The position numbers and the translations under genes are program-made. Below are positions 1 to 7,112 of a stretch of 64,000 nt of DNA, one piece after another. The first letter of the stretch is position 1; each line of letters opens with the position of its first letter. This DNA is from Modestobacter muralis (lineage in GTDB: Bacteria; Actinomycetota; Actinomycetes; Mycobacteriales; Geodermatophilaceae), in contig NZ_JAAGWH010000013.1 of assembly GCF_010682105.1 (NCBI RefSeq), positions 124,001 to 188,000 of the forward strand, in the 5' to 3' direction. Under the pieces are notes generated by a model, which was given only the letters and a program-made list of their open reading frames with translations, ran no database searches and was not told the origin of the DNA.

Positions 1-454
1 GCGACAGGCCCGGGGTCCAGAACGTGCGGGCACCGGTCCGGTGGGACACGCGGACAGTGGACAGGCCCACCGCCTCGCACGTGCCGCGCCACTGCCTGCG
101 AACGCTGCGGCGCTTGCAGTACCGGAAGCGCGGGCCCGCGACCCGCACCGACCAGAACTCCGGGTAACCCAGCCGCACGACCAGGACGACGACCACGATC
201 ACGACGACCACGACCAGCAGGACCGTGGACCCGTAGGAGCGGTACACAGCCAGCACGACGAGACCGCCGAAGACGGTGCCGGGGTAGCGCCAGACGACCT
301 GGACGATGGTTACGGACACGGACCAGGCGAGACCGAGGACGCCGCCGACGAGGGCTTCGAGCCACGCGTCCTCACTGGCACCGCCATTCACCTGACCGCG
401 TGCGGCCGGTGCGCGGCCGATGGGTGTGCCCTGGGGACGGGGGTGCAGGGACAT
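1..454 (-). CDS. FtsK/SpoIIIE-type conjugal DNA translocase (TraB/TraSA-like), N-terminal part, runs off the window
   Basis: The reading frame starts with ATG at 454 and stays open to position 1 (151 codons seen). After a polar, Ala/Gly-rich N-terminus there are two hydrophobic segments, at about residues 40-68 and 73-92; the second is almost pure Val/Leu. A basic, Trp-rich stretch follows (PEFWSVR, then KRRSVRRQWRGTCEAVGL). This is the usual N-terminus of the AICE translocases that move double-stranded DNA between mycelia as hexamers. The ATPase domain would lie outside the window, so the assignment rests on the N-terminus and on context. The start overlaps the stop of the upstream pra-like gene by one base (TGATG), implying translational coupling. 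Confidence 0.65.
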   Translation of the reverse strand, partial: MSLHPRPQGTPIGRAPAARGQVNGGASEDAWLEALVGGVLGLAWSVSVTIVQVVWRYPGTVFGGLVVLAVYRSYGSTVLLVVVVVIVVVVLVVRLGYPEFWSVRVAGPRFRYCKRRSVRRQWRGTCEAVGLSTVRVSHRTGARTFWTPGLS

Positions 455-909
455 CACGCGGCCCGCCCGTCATCGGCCTTCGCAGCCGTACGCGAGCCGG
501 CTCCCGAGGGTGCGCCAGCGGCCCCACTGGGAGCGCTCATCCGCGCAGCACGCAGTGACCACGCCAGTCGGGGACGAGCCCGGTTCGTGTCGACCCACGG
601 CGTCGCGGTCAACCCCTCGAACACCACCGGACGGAACGGCAGCCCCGGGATCTCGTCCGGCGGGACGGGCTGGTGCTCCCCCGCGATCTTGACGACGACC
701 TCAGCTTGCCCACGCCGGGATTCGGGGTCGGCATCGAGCACACGCACCGCCCACAGCCGCTCGCCGGTGTTCTAGTCGCGGGACTGGATGTCGACCTCAC
801 CGGCCTGCTTGCGGTCGAAGTCCTGCACCGCCTCGACCTCACCGACGACGAACGCGCCGTGCGGGAACACGAGGTCCTGTCCCAGCGGAATCGCACCCTG
901 GATCGCCAT
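454..909 (-). pseudogene. Pra-like 'plasmid replication, integration and excision activator', interrupted by an in-frame amber codon
   Basis: The ATG at 909 opens a frame starting MAIQGAIPLGQ, which reaches IQSRD and then meets TAG at codon 46 (positions 772-774). The same frame continues after the stop with NTGERLWAVRVLDADPE, then VVVKIAGEHQPVPP, GLPFRPVVFEGLTATPWV and RLAWSLRAARM, and ends with TGA at 454-456. Both halves match one small AICE protein family named after pSAM2 Pra, and no frame change is needed. A single base change of a Gln or Lys codon would explain the TAG. Either the gene is inactive, or the two halves are made separately, or the stop is read through. The GTG cluster near 747 could restart the C-terminal half. 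The gene sits directly upstream of, and coupled to, the translocase. Confidence 0.7.
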
Positions 910-974
910 GCTCACTCCTTGCTCCGAGCCACCCCCTTGGCGGCCTGTAGGAGGACCTTCGCGGTTGACGGGGG

Positions 975-1041
975 GACGTCATCACCACACAGTGGGACGT
1001 CTAGGGACGTCCTATCGACCCAACAGACGTCCCTGGACGTC
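975..1041. promoter_or_regulatory. Array of five GACGTC palindromes in the divergent promoter region
   Basis: GACGTC occurs at 975, 996, 1006, 1026 and 1036, most in the context GGGACGTC or GGACGTCC. Spacings are 21, 10, 20 and 10 bp, so all sites lie on nearly the same DNA face. The array fills the gap between the start of the pra-like gene (909, minus) and the HTH regulator (1067, plus). This is the arrangement of a cooperative autorepressor operator. The likely ligand is the adjacent HTH protein, by inference. Confidence 0.6.
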
Positions 1042-1066
1042 CTAGCGAGCTATCTCAGGAGAGACC

Positions 1067-1816
1067 TTGGCGAACGAGCGGCTCCGCGACGCACTGTCCA
1101 AGCAGGGCCTCTCCCCGACGTCAGTGGGCGAGCGCCTCGGGGTGGACCCGAAGACGGTGACCAGGTGGGTGAGCTTGGGTCGTCCGCCATACCCGAAGTA
1201 CCGGGCCCAGCTCAGCGCGCTGCTCCACGAGTCCGAGACCTGGCTGTGGCCTGACGCGGTCAGCGCCGAACGCGCCGAGGAGGCGTCCCGGTCGGAGGTC
1301 GTGCAGGTCCACCCCCACCGCGCATCGATCAGCGGGGACGAGTGGCTGCGCATGTTCTCGTCCGCCACCGCGTTCGCCGACGTCCACGTCTACGCAGGTC
1401 TCTTCCTGCCTGAGCAGACCCCGGCGATCCTCGACGTGCTGCGCGCGAAAGCCGCCGACGGCGCGAGGGTGCGACTCCTGCTCGGTGACCCGGACTGCCC
1501 GGCGGTGGCACTGCGCGGCGAGGAGGAGGGCATCGGCTCCCAGGCCGTCAGCACGAAGGTGCGCAACGCCCTACAGCTGCTCAAGCGGCCGCTGGCGAAG
1601 GCACCCGGTGTACACGTGCGCCTGCACACCTCGACGCTCTACACCTCGATCTACCGGGCCGACGACACGATGATCGCGAACCCGCATGTGCTCGGGCTCC
1701 CGGCAGCGCAGGCACCGGCGATGCAGCTACGACGGCTGTCGGCCGGCGGCCTGTTCGACACCTACGCTGCGATGTACGACAGGGTCTGGGACGAGGCCCG
1801 ACCCGCCTGGGGGTAG
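1067..1816 (+). CDS. XRE-type HTH regulator with C-terminal DUF5919-like domain
   Basis: Residues about 5-35 form a helix-turn-helix (LRDALSKQGLSPTSVGERLGVDPKTVTRW), followed by a linker and a domain of about 160 residues. That domain contains VYAGLFLPEQTPAILDVLRAKAADG, LLLGDP and TSIYRADDTMIANPHVLG, as in the DUF5919/PLD-like C-termini of actinobacterial regulators found in mobile elements next to Nudix genes. The TTG start is chosen because an AGGAG motif (1057-1061) lies six bases upstream. The gene is transcribed away from pra across the GACGTC array and precedes the Nudix gene by 12 bp. By position it plays the part KorSA plays in pSAM2, though it is not a GntR protein; this role is inference. 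Confidence 0.75.
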   Translation: MANERLRDALSKQGLSPTSVGERLGVDPKTVTRWVSLGRPPYPKYRAQLSALLHESETWLWPDAVSAERAEEASRSEVVQVHPHRASISGDEWLRMFSSATAFADVHVYAGLFLPEQTPAILDVLRAKAADGARVRLLLGDPDCPAVALRGEEEGIGSQAVSTKVRNALQLLKRPLAKAPGVHVRLHTSTLYTSIYRADDTMIANPHVLGLPAAQAPAMQLRRLSAGGLFDTYAAMYDRVWDEARPAWG

Positions 1817-1828
1817 AGGGAGACAGCA

Positions 1829-2299
1829 GTGGGCCGCACAGAGCACTTCCACGACCCCAATGGGCCACGCCCCAACCGCATCGTCACCGCGGCCACCGCG
1901 TTCGTGCAGGACGAGGCGGGTCGGGTGCTGCTCATCCAACGGTCAGACAACGGCCTGTGGGCCCTGCCCGGTGGCAGCCAGGACGTCGGGGAGTACATCG
2001 CCACCACTGCCGAGCGGGAGACTCACGAGGAAACCGGCTACCGCGTCTCGGTCACCGGCTTCATCGGTGTCTACTCCGACCCCGGCCACGTCATCGCTTA
2101 CGACGACGGCGAGGTTCGCCAGCAGTTCGCCCTCTCGTTCCGCGCCGCCCTCGACGGGGGCGAGCTGGCGACCAGCGACGAGACACCCAACGTTCGCTGG
2201 GTCTCTCTAGGGGAGCTGGACGACCTGCCCATGCACCCGTCCGTGCGGCTACGCGTGGACCACGGCCTCGCGCACGCCCCGACGCCCTACATCGGCTGA
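1829..2299 (+). CDS. Nudix hydrolase
   Basis: A 156-residue protein with a complete Nudix box beginning at the GGSQDVGE segment and running through RETHEETGY; it fits GX5EX7REUXEEXGU. ALPGG precedes the box as usual. Nudix enzymes hydrolyse nucleoside diphosphates linked to other groups, and the substrate cannot be told from sequence. In pSAM2 the immunity factor Pif carries a Nudix motif and limits redundant conjugation, so an entry-exclusion or immunity role is plausible here by analogy. The GTG start is preceded by GGGAGA. The gene is co-directional with the HTH regulator 12 bp upstream, so the two probably form one transcript. Confidence 0.85.
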   Translation: MGRTEHFHDPNGPRPNRIVTAATAFVQDEAGRVLLIQRSDNGLWALPGGSQDVGEYIATTAERETHEETGYRVSVTGFIGVYSDPGHVIAYDDGEVRQQFALSFRAALDGGELATSDETPNVRWVSLGELDDLPMHPSVRLRVDHGLAHAPTPYIG

Positions 2300-2354
2300 C
2301 CGGAGCTGGCCGGCCCCAAGCCTGCCCTCGGCTCCTGAGCATCGCCGCTGCTGA

Positions 2355-2380
2355 GGTGTCTCTACGCCGCCCACTATGGG
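2355..2380. repeat. Copy 1 of a 26-bp direct repeat containing GCCCACTATGGG
   Basis: The 26 bp differ at about five positions from 2790-2815; the last 11 bases (CCCACTATGGG) are identical in both. The two copies flank the small gene at 2451-2756. This copy lacks the hairpin partner seen at the other one. Confidence 0.5.
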
Positions 2381-2450
2381 TTGCCGCCTTGAGTTGGCGC
2401 GCCGCATGACGCAGGGCAGCTGAAACACTCAGCCCATGCCAGAGCGGATC

Positions 2451-2756
2451 ATGTTCGTCCAGCTGAAGACGGGACACAACACCGACCAAGGTCCGTGCTG
2501 GATCAGCTGGGTCAGGCTTTCCAAGACCTGGCAGACCGCCTATTGGCATGGGAAGACGCTGCGCCGTTGGACAGGGATGTTCGACGCGAACTTCTTCGAC
2601 GCAGAGACGCATGAGGACTACTGGCTCTCAGGACCGCATCGCGACCGCCGGGATACCCGGTACAGCAGCGTCGTCCCTGAAGTCGATGAGGACGCTCGCC
2701 GCGACTATGAGTCCTTCCTGTCCGGCGAACCGCTCCCCGGACGAGAACAGGGCTGA
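2451..2756 (+). CDS. Conserved small actinobacterial protein of unknown function
   Basis: About 101 residues; it begins MFVQLKTGHNTDQGPCWISW and contains SKTWQTAYWHGKTLRR, GMFDANFFDAET, YWLSGPHRDRRDTRYSS and a C-terminal acidic segment ending in PLPGRE. I recognise it as a widespread actinobacterial hypothetical with conserved Trp/Tyr/Asp positions, but no function is known to me. The start at 2451 fits how homologues begin; an in-frame ATG at 2436 would add five residues. Neither start has a clear ribosome binding site. The gene is flanked by two copies of a 26-bp direct repeat and closed by a hairpin at 2791-2819. Confidence 0.6.
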   Translation: MFVQLKTGHNTDQGPCWISWVRLSKTWQTAYWHGKTLRRWTGMFDANFFDAETHEDYWLSGPHRDRRDTRYSSVVPEVDEDARRDYESFLSGEPLPGREQG

Positions 2757-2790
2757 CTACGCGGCTATCCCTGAACCCGCCTCGCGGGCG

Positions 2791-2819
2791 GTGTCCCTGA
2801 GCGGCCCACTATGGGACAC
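2791..2819. terminator. Hairpin between convergent genes; includes repeat copy 2
   Basis: GTGTCCC (2791-2797) pairs with GGGACAC (2813-2819) across a 15-nt loop. It lies between the stops of the small protein gene (2756, plus) and the HD gene (2823, minus) and could stop transcription from both sides. The loop and 3' arm contain the second GCCCACTATGGG copy. Confidence 0.5.
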
Positions 2820-2822
2820 GTT

Positions 2823-3353
2823 CTAGGGCGTCCGCGTCACACGCTTGACCGCCGCTTCAAGCTCCGGGGCGATCGCCAACATGCAGCGCCCCACGAGGCT
2901 CCCGCGTCCATACCGCTCAACGACCTCGCAGACCCGACCCTTCACATCGAGTCTGGTCCCGTCCGGCCCCGTGGTCGCATCGCTGGCCCAGAGAACGTCG
3001 CGATAGGTACCTGGCACATCCTCGAACTCGGCCAACTCACTAGTGAGACCTCGCAAACCGGCCTCCACACGCGAGCAGCTGTGGTGCGCAACCAGATCCA
3101 CCACCTGATCCGGCCAACCTTCACGCCGTAGGAATCGAGCCCCGTCAACAGGATGGAACCCCGTGTCCCGGAGAGCTGGCGCGTAACCGACGTCATGTAG
3201 CCACGCAGCCGCCACTACAGGGGCGGGGTCCAAACCGATGCCCCCCGCATATTCAGCAGCCGTCGCCGCGACCATTTGGCTGTGCTGCCAACGCAGCGGC
3301 AGCGATTCCGCCAGGTGCCGCTCCGCTAGCAGTTGGGCCGCACGAGTGTCCAT
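2823..3353 (-). CDS. HD-domain phosphohydrolase-like protein
   Basis: About 176 residues. The metal-binding pattern is present: RWQHSQMVAATAAEY (first His), WLHDVGYA (the HD pair) and AHHSC further on, as in small HD proteins that cleave phosphate esters of nucleotides. The substrate is not predictable. The ATG at 3353 is preferred because GGGAGA lies seven bases upstream; an in-frame start at 3371 would add six residues. HD proteins of this type are common next to Nudix genes in actinobacterial mobile elements, which fits the context. The gene converges on the small conserved gene. Confidence 0.75.
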   Translation of the reverse strand: MDTRAAQLLAERHLAESLPLRWQHSQMVAATAAEYAGGIGLDPAPVVAAAWLHDVGYAPALRDTGFHPVDGARFLRREGWPDQVVDLVAHHSCSRVEAGLRGLTSELAEFEDVPGTYRDVLWASDATTGPDGTRLDVKGRVCEVVERYGRGSLVGRCMLAIAPELEAAVKRVTRTP

Positions 3354-3477
3354 ACCCCATTCTCCCAGCACGCCTCACGGTGTCTAGGCACTCCCACGCC
3401 GACCAGCCAGCCCATGTGAGCTGTGAGGAGTTTCTTTACTCCGTCAAGGCGGCGTGCTGCGCCCGCCGCACCCGGTC

Positions 3478-3544
3478 AACGAAGCGCGTTTCACCACCCT
3501 GCGCGCGGCCTCCGGCCGTGCTCAGGCGGCTCACGCGCTTCGTT
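3478..3544. other. Non-coding segment with a 12-bp inverted repeat
   Basis: AACGAAGCGCGT (3478-3489) and ACGCGCTTCGTT (3533-3544) are exact inverted repeats separated by 43 nt of GC-rich sequence. A shorter stem (GGAGT/ACTCC) lies about 50 nt to the left. No credible coding frame covers 3354-3585. The segment separates the HD gene from the cargo operon and could be a terminator, a replication or transfer signal, or a structured RNA. Sequence alone does not decide. Confidence 0.4.
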
Positions 3545-3585
3545 GCCCCGGGCATCGAGGCGAACGGTCCTTCGCGGCGGAGATC

Positions 3586-4476
3586 CTACCCATTTCCTGG
3601 ATGTAAACCTGGGACAACAACGCCGTCCGACGCGATGAAAAGTTCAGTTGCAGTCACCACTCTGTGTGCCGAGTATCTGAGCCAGAACGTACTCTGTCGA
3701 CGTTCCTTATACGCGTCCACGATCTCAGGTGCCCTGTCGTAAGTCATGATCCATTTGCGATCGGCGTACTTGTTCAGGCACGCAGCCAACCGCATATGAT
3801 CTTGATGCTCGAACGCGTTGAGATAGAGACTGCCACCCTTCTCGTAATAGGGTGGGTCAATGTAGAAGAATGAACTGGACCGCCGAGAATACTTGCGGAA
3901 CAGGTCAATGCCATCCATGTTGGTAACAGTGATCGACTTAGCTAGCTGTTGGATGGTTTGCAAGCGCGCGATGAGCGTACTGCGATAGAACCGTGCGTCC
4001 ACCTTGTAGGCGCCCTCTTGCTTCATTCCGCCAATTACGCCGGCACCCAGAACGCCCGATCGGCTCGTACGATTCAAGAAGAGCGTAGCAAAGCCCAGGG
4101 ACAGAAGGTCTCCTACATCAGTGGCTCGATAGACTTCGCGCTGCTTGAGCCATTCCTCTAGGGTGACATCTACAGTGCTCACCAGATTGGACAACTCGGC
4201 GTTCTGATGAACGGCACTATGCCAGAAGGCATAGATGGCCGGGTCTAAATCATTGATCACGATGCGCGAGACATCATTGCTCTTGAGCAGCGCCAGGGCG
4301 GCCCCCGCTCCCCCGGCATATGGTTCCAAATACACCAGTTCTGGGTCATTCGCGGCAACGACGCATCGCCGCAGAAACTCCGTGAGCTTCTGCTTGCCAC
4401 CCGGATACCTTAGTGGAGTGACTGGATCGCGAAGACTTACAGGTATTTCGATTCGGTCAACGGCGGGCAGCCCCAT
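3586..4476 (-). CDS. D12-class adenine-specific DNA methyltransferase (Dam-like)
   Basis: 296 residues. The N-terminus has the D12 signature PLRYPGGKQKL, then the SAM-binding motif EPYAGGAGAALALL, the NDLDP acidic loop and the catalytic motif DPPYY late in the protein, in the order typical of Dam and M.DpnII-type N6-adenine methyltransferases. The ATG at 4476 has AGGAGG (4482-4487) five bases upstream and is preferred to the GTG at 4500, which would overlap the upstream stop. It is the last gene of a three-gene operon. Base composition is visibly lower in G+C than in the flanking chromosome, pointing to transfer. It could protect self DNA for the neighbouring putative nuclease, or act as an orphan methylase. 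Confidence 0.88.
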   Translation of the reverse strand: MGLPAVDRIEIPVSLRDPVTPLRYPGGKQKLTEFLRRCVVAANDPELVYLEPYAGGAGAALALLKSNDVSRIVINDLDPAIYAFWHSAVHQNAELSNLVSTVDVTLEEWLKQREVYRATDVGDLLSLGFATLFLNRTSRSGVLGAGVIGGMKQEGAYKVDARFYRSTLIARLQTIQQLAKSITVTNMDGIDLFRKYSRRSSSFFYIDPPYYEKGGSLYLNAFEHQDHMRLAACLNKYADRKWIMTYDRAPEIVDAYKERRQSTFWLRYSAHRVVTATELFIASDGVVVPGLHPGNG

Positions 4477-4496
4477 GCGACCCTCCTGAGTAGCCT

Positions 4497-5579
4497 TCAC
4501 TTCGCCGCATACTCTCTGATGTGTTTTGTCCAGGCGGCGAGTTCGCCTATTAACTCATCATGAGTATGCATGTGAAGAGCATCCGCAGGGCAGACGGAAG
4601 CCTCATCCACAGCGTTCAACGACGTAACTCTAAGGCGATCAAAGATTATACCAAAGTCTCGTTCGTCTCGTCGCGCCATTCCGCGCATGACTTCTTCACG
4701 ACTGTGAGTCTTGGTGCTGCCCGCCGTAGCGTGCAGGGTGAAGGGCATAAACATCGCTGGCACCCAGTGCTTCGCTGGAATATCTTCGAACCATTCGTGA
4801 AAGTATCCGTCGATGTGTGTCGTGATCGACTTGCCCCGCCAGTTCTTGCCGGAGGCGACCTGGCCGTACATGACAAGGCTTCCATAACTCTTGTCGGGAA
4901 ATGAGCGCCACGCTACTACGTCGACGGTCCCATCCTTTTCAGCTCCGCTCGCCCAAGCCGGCGCGGCTTGCCTGAGCTTACCAAAGCCCAGGCTGTCGAC
5001 GATAGTCTGCAAAGCTGCGGTGTACGACTTGGCCGAGTCGATCCTGGGCCAGCCGAACCAATATGCATCTCCGCCGATGAAATGTGCCGCCGCCTTGAAG
5101 GACAGAATCTGCATGATCCTGTCACTCGCGCGCTTTAACTCCGGAAGCTCATCGCCGACAGCAGCCTGCATTACAATTGATTGTCGACAAAGCGCGATCA
5201 TCAAGCACGCTACGTAACAGTTGCGCCCACTCTGCACTCCTGCCGTGGTTGCAGCTGCGACGGACAAGGTGAAATCCTCTCCGCGCGCCTTCAGTTCAAA
5301 TGGGTAAGAGTCACCCATGACTTCAGCTCGGTATGACAACTCGGTCCATACTCTTTCGAGTAGTTGATCGCGTTCTGGGTCCAGGATCTCTTCATCAAGG
5401 CTTTCATCTGTTTCCTCATCGAAGAAAGTCCGATGAGGGGTGAAGTCCTCAACTAGCCCTAGTACGCGCGCCAAGCTAGCTGAGGAGACGGTATTAGTGC
5501 CGCCACACAGCAAGTTGGCTTCTAGCCAGTCGGCCTGATCGCTAGCTGTTGCAGTTTCTTCAAACGGTTCAACGCGCAT
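4497..5579 (-). CDS. Uncharacterised protein with a possible PD-(D/E)XK-like nuclease motif, middle gene of the cargo operon
   Basis: 360 residues, not a family I can name. The N-terminal third is acidic (DEETDESLDEEILDPE). Around residue 220 it reads GTVDVVAWRSFPD, followed about 17 residues later by YGQVASGKNW. An acidic residue before a hydrophobic strand, then Q-x-x-x-x-K on the next strand, resembles the PD-(D/E)XK restriction endonuclease fold with Gln in place of Glu. This is inference from pattern only. The start is one base after the stop of the ParB-like gene, and the gene runs to within 20 bp of the methyltransferase start. It may be the effector of a restriction-like system. Confidence 0.55.
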   Translation of the reverse strand: MRVEPFEETATASDQADWLEANLLCGGTNTVSSASLARVLGLVEDFTPHRTFFDEETDESLDEEILDPERDQLLERVWTELSYRAEVMGDSYPFELKARGEDFTLSVAAATTAGVQSGRNCYVACLMIALCRQSIVMQAAVGDELPELKRASDRIMQILSFKAAAHFIGGDAYWFGWPRIDSAKSYTAALQTIVDSLGFGKLRQAAPAWASGAEKDGTVDVVAWRSFPDKSYGSLVMYGQVASGKNWRGKSITTHIDGYFHEWFEDIPAKHWVPAMFMPFTLHATAGSTKTHSREEVMRGMARRDERDFGIIFDRLRVTSLNAVDEASVCPADALHMHTHDELIGELAAWTKHIREYAAK

Positions 5580-5580
5580 G

Positions 5581-6666
5581 TCAAGCGTCCGACCGATCGG
5601 TCGCTACGGACTCCAACTCCGCCTTCATTGCACTATGAATTCCCCGAACTGTACGCAGGGTCGCTTCCGCGACATCCACCAACGCGGGATCACCGCCATA
5701 TAGACCAATATCACCCGAGACGGATTTGGCTTGACTATACAACTCCCACAACCCGTTCAAGAACCTCTCGGCCTTGTCTTCCACCTCCTCGTAGGCCACG
5801 TCCAGATCATTAGTTCCCGCGAGCGACTGGATCGCATGAGGACTTTCAAGGACCGCCAGAAAGCGCTTAAGATCCGGGTTCTGGCTCTTGATGATCGGCT
5901 TCTTGTTGCCCTGGCCGTAGAGCCAGACCATAACGTTACCCAGTTGCTCTGAATGCTGCGAATCAACTGGATTCACAGGTAACAGGGAGGCCGCCGAGGG
6001 AAGTCCGAGGTAGTCGCGCATGGCTGGCCGAGCGAGACCTGTGTATAGATGCGAGAAAGCGAATCTACCCTGCACTTTTCCTCTATCGAAACCTTGCTCC
6101 TCGCTTTGGTGAAGAACTCGATAGCCGTTGACCAACCGCACCACCGTATTATTACTATCACCCAGTCTTCGACTGACGGCGGAAACGTCAGGATCATCCG
6201 CAAGCCACTCGGCAGCGAACTTGGCCTTCGCGAAAGAGTCCCACTTGAACGCGCCGTTGATGTGCTTAAAGCCGATGTAATCTCTAGCCTCGGCCCTGCT
6301 CTCGACGAACCACACCATCACTTCGGAGGGGTTGGAGGCGGGGTGCCTCGCAACAGGCACGGAGACGCCCAGCTTCTCCGCTGAATGACCGTCATTTAGC
6401 AGCCGCAATGCGGCGAGTCGCCTATTGCCCTCGATTACCACATTATCCAGATTGAGAACGGCGTCGTGCCGAAGAACGATAAGCGGCTCATAGTCCATCC
6501 ACCCTGACGCCCCAATGGACTTGATTAGCTCGTCCAGCGCCGCGTAGGTATTCAAGTACTCAATGGCGTCCGGCTCGCCAGCGAGCTTCTTGTCGGGCAT
6601 GCGTGGATTCAGCAAGTCAAGGTTCAGATCTTCTGGGGGCATCTGAGCCTTCTCGAACTCACTCAT
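5581..6666 (-). CDS. ParB/Srx-fold N-terminal domain protein, first gene of the cargo operon
   Basis: 361 residues. The first 100 show the ParB/sulfiredoxin-like pattern: LNLDLLNPRMP, then LIKSIGASGWMDYEPLIVL and the signature VIEGNRRLAALRLL, where ParB-type proteins bind a nucleotide. A short HTH-like stretch follows (VSAVSRRLGDSNNTVVRLVNGYRVL). The C-terminal half is not recognised. Chromosomal ParB partners such as ParA and parS are absent, so a partition role is unlikely. ParB-fold proteins in defence islands act as NTP-dependent switches or nucleases. The ATG at 6666 has only a weak Shine-Dalgarno. The next gene follows after one base. Confidence 0.7.
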   Translation of the reverse strand: MSEFEKAQMPPEDLNLDLLNPRMPDKKLAGEPDAIEYLNTYAALDELIKSIGASGWMDYEPLIVLRHDAVLNLDNVVIEGNRRLAALRLLNDGHSAEKLGVSVPVARHPASNPSEVMVWFVESRAEARDYIGFKHINGAFKWDSFAKAKFAAEWLADDPDVSAVSRRLGDSNNTVVRLVNGYRVLHQSEEQGFDRGKVQGRFAFSHLYTGLARPAMRDYLGLPSAASLLPVNPVDSQHSEQLGNVMVWLYGQGNKKPIIKSQNPDLKRFLAVLESPHAIQSLAGTNDLDVAYEEVEDKAERFLNGLWELYSQAKSVSGDIGLYGGDPALVDVAEATLRTVRGIHSAMKAELESVATDRSDA

Positions 6667-7112
6667 AATTCAGCTGTCCGTCCTGTGTTCACTTACGCCA
6701 GCTCCGGCTGACCCGATCGTAGGGGCCAGCGGGGCCGGCGCCTGCCACTGCGACCGCCGAGAGGGCCGTGAGCCGCCGAACTGAGGCGGTTGAGCCAAGC
6801 AGCTCAGGCTCCCGAGGCACTGAGGGGCACTCGGCGGACCCTTCAGACCCACATCCAGCGCTGACCTGAAAAAGTTTGATCAGTCGGCGTGACCACGCGC
6901 ACAGCCCAGGCGGCCGGTGGGCGGCAAGGCTCAGCACATGGGGTCGAGCTCCCCGTGCGGTGGACACTCACGCGAGTTCGAGTAAGAGGTTCACCTTGGT
7001 CGTGCCCGCCGCGTGCCCGTCCACAGGGTACGAGAGGGGCGATCCCGGTGGATCGCGGTAAGTCGATGTGCTGCAGCAAAGGGGGCCCCAGGCCGGTAAC
7101 CGAGTCATTAAG
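6667..7112. other. Gene-free terminal segment of the element before the att fragment
   Basis: About 450 bp without a credible gene. It holds a short hairpin (CCGCC/GGCGG near 6776-6793), repeated CTGAGG and CTCAGG words between about 6780 and 6830, and a small AT-rich patch (GAAAAAGTTTGATCA near 6870). Such end segments in integrative elements often carry recombinase arm sites, but none can be recognised without the integrase. It also contains whatever promoter drives the ParB-like operon. Confidence 0.35.

Noticed and set aside
41-775. Plus-strand frame of 244 codons at the left edge
   Set aside because: It lies opposite the translocase and pra-like reading frames and consists of Asp/His/Gln runs arising from the antisense of Val-rich helices.
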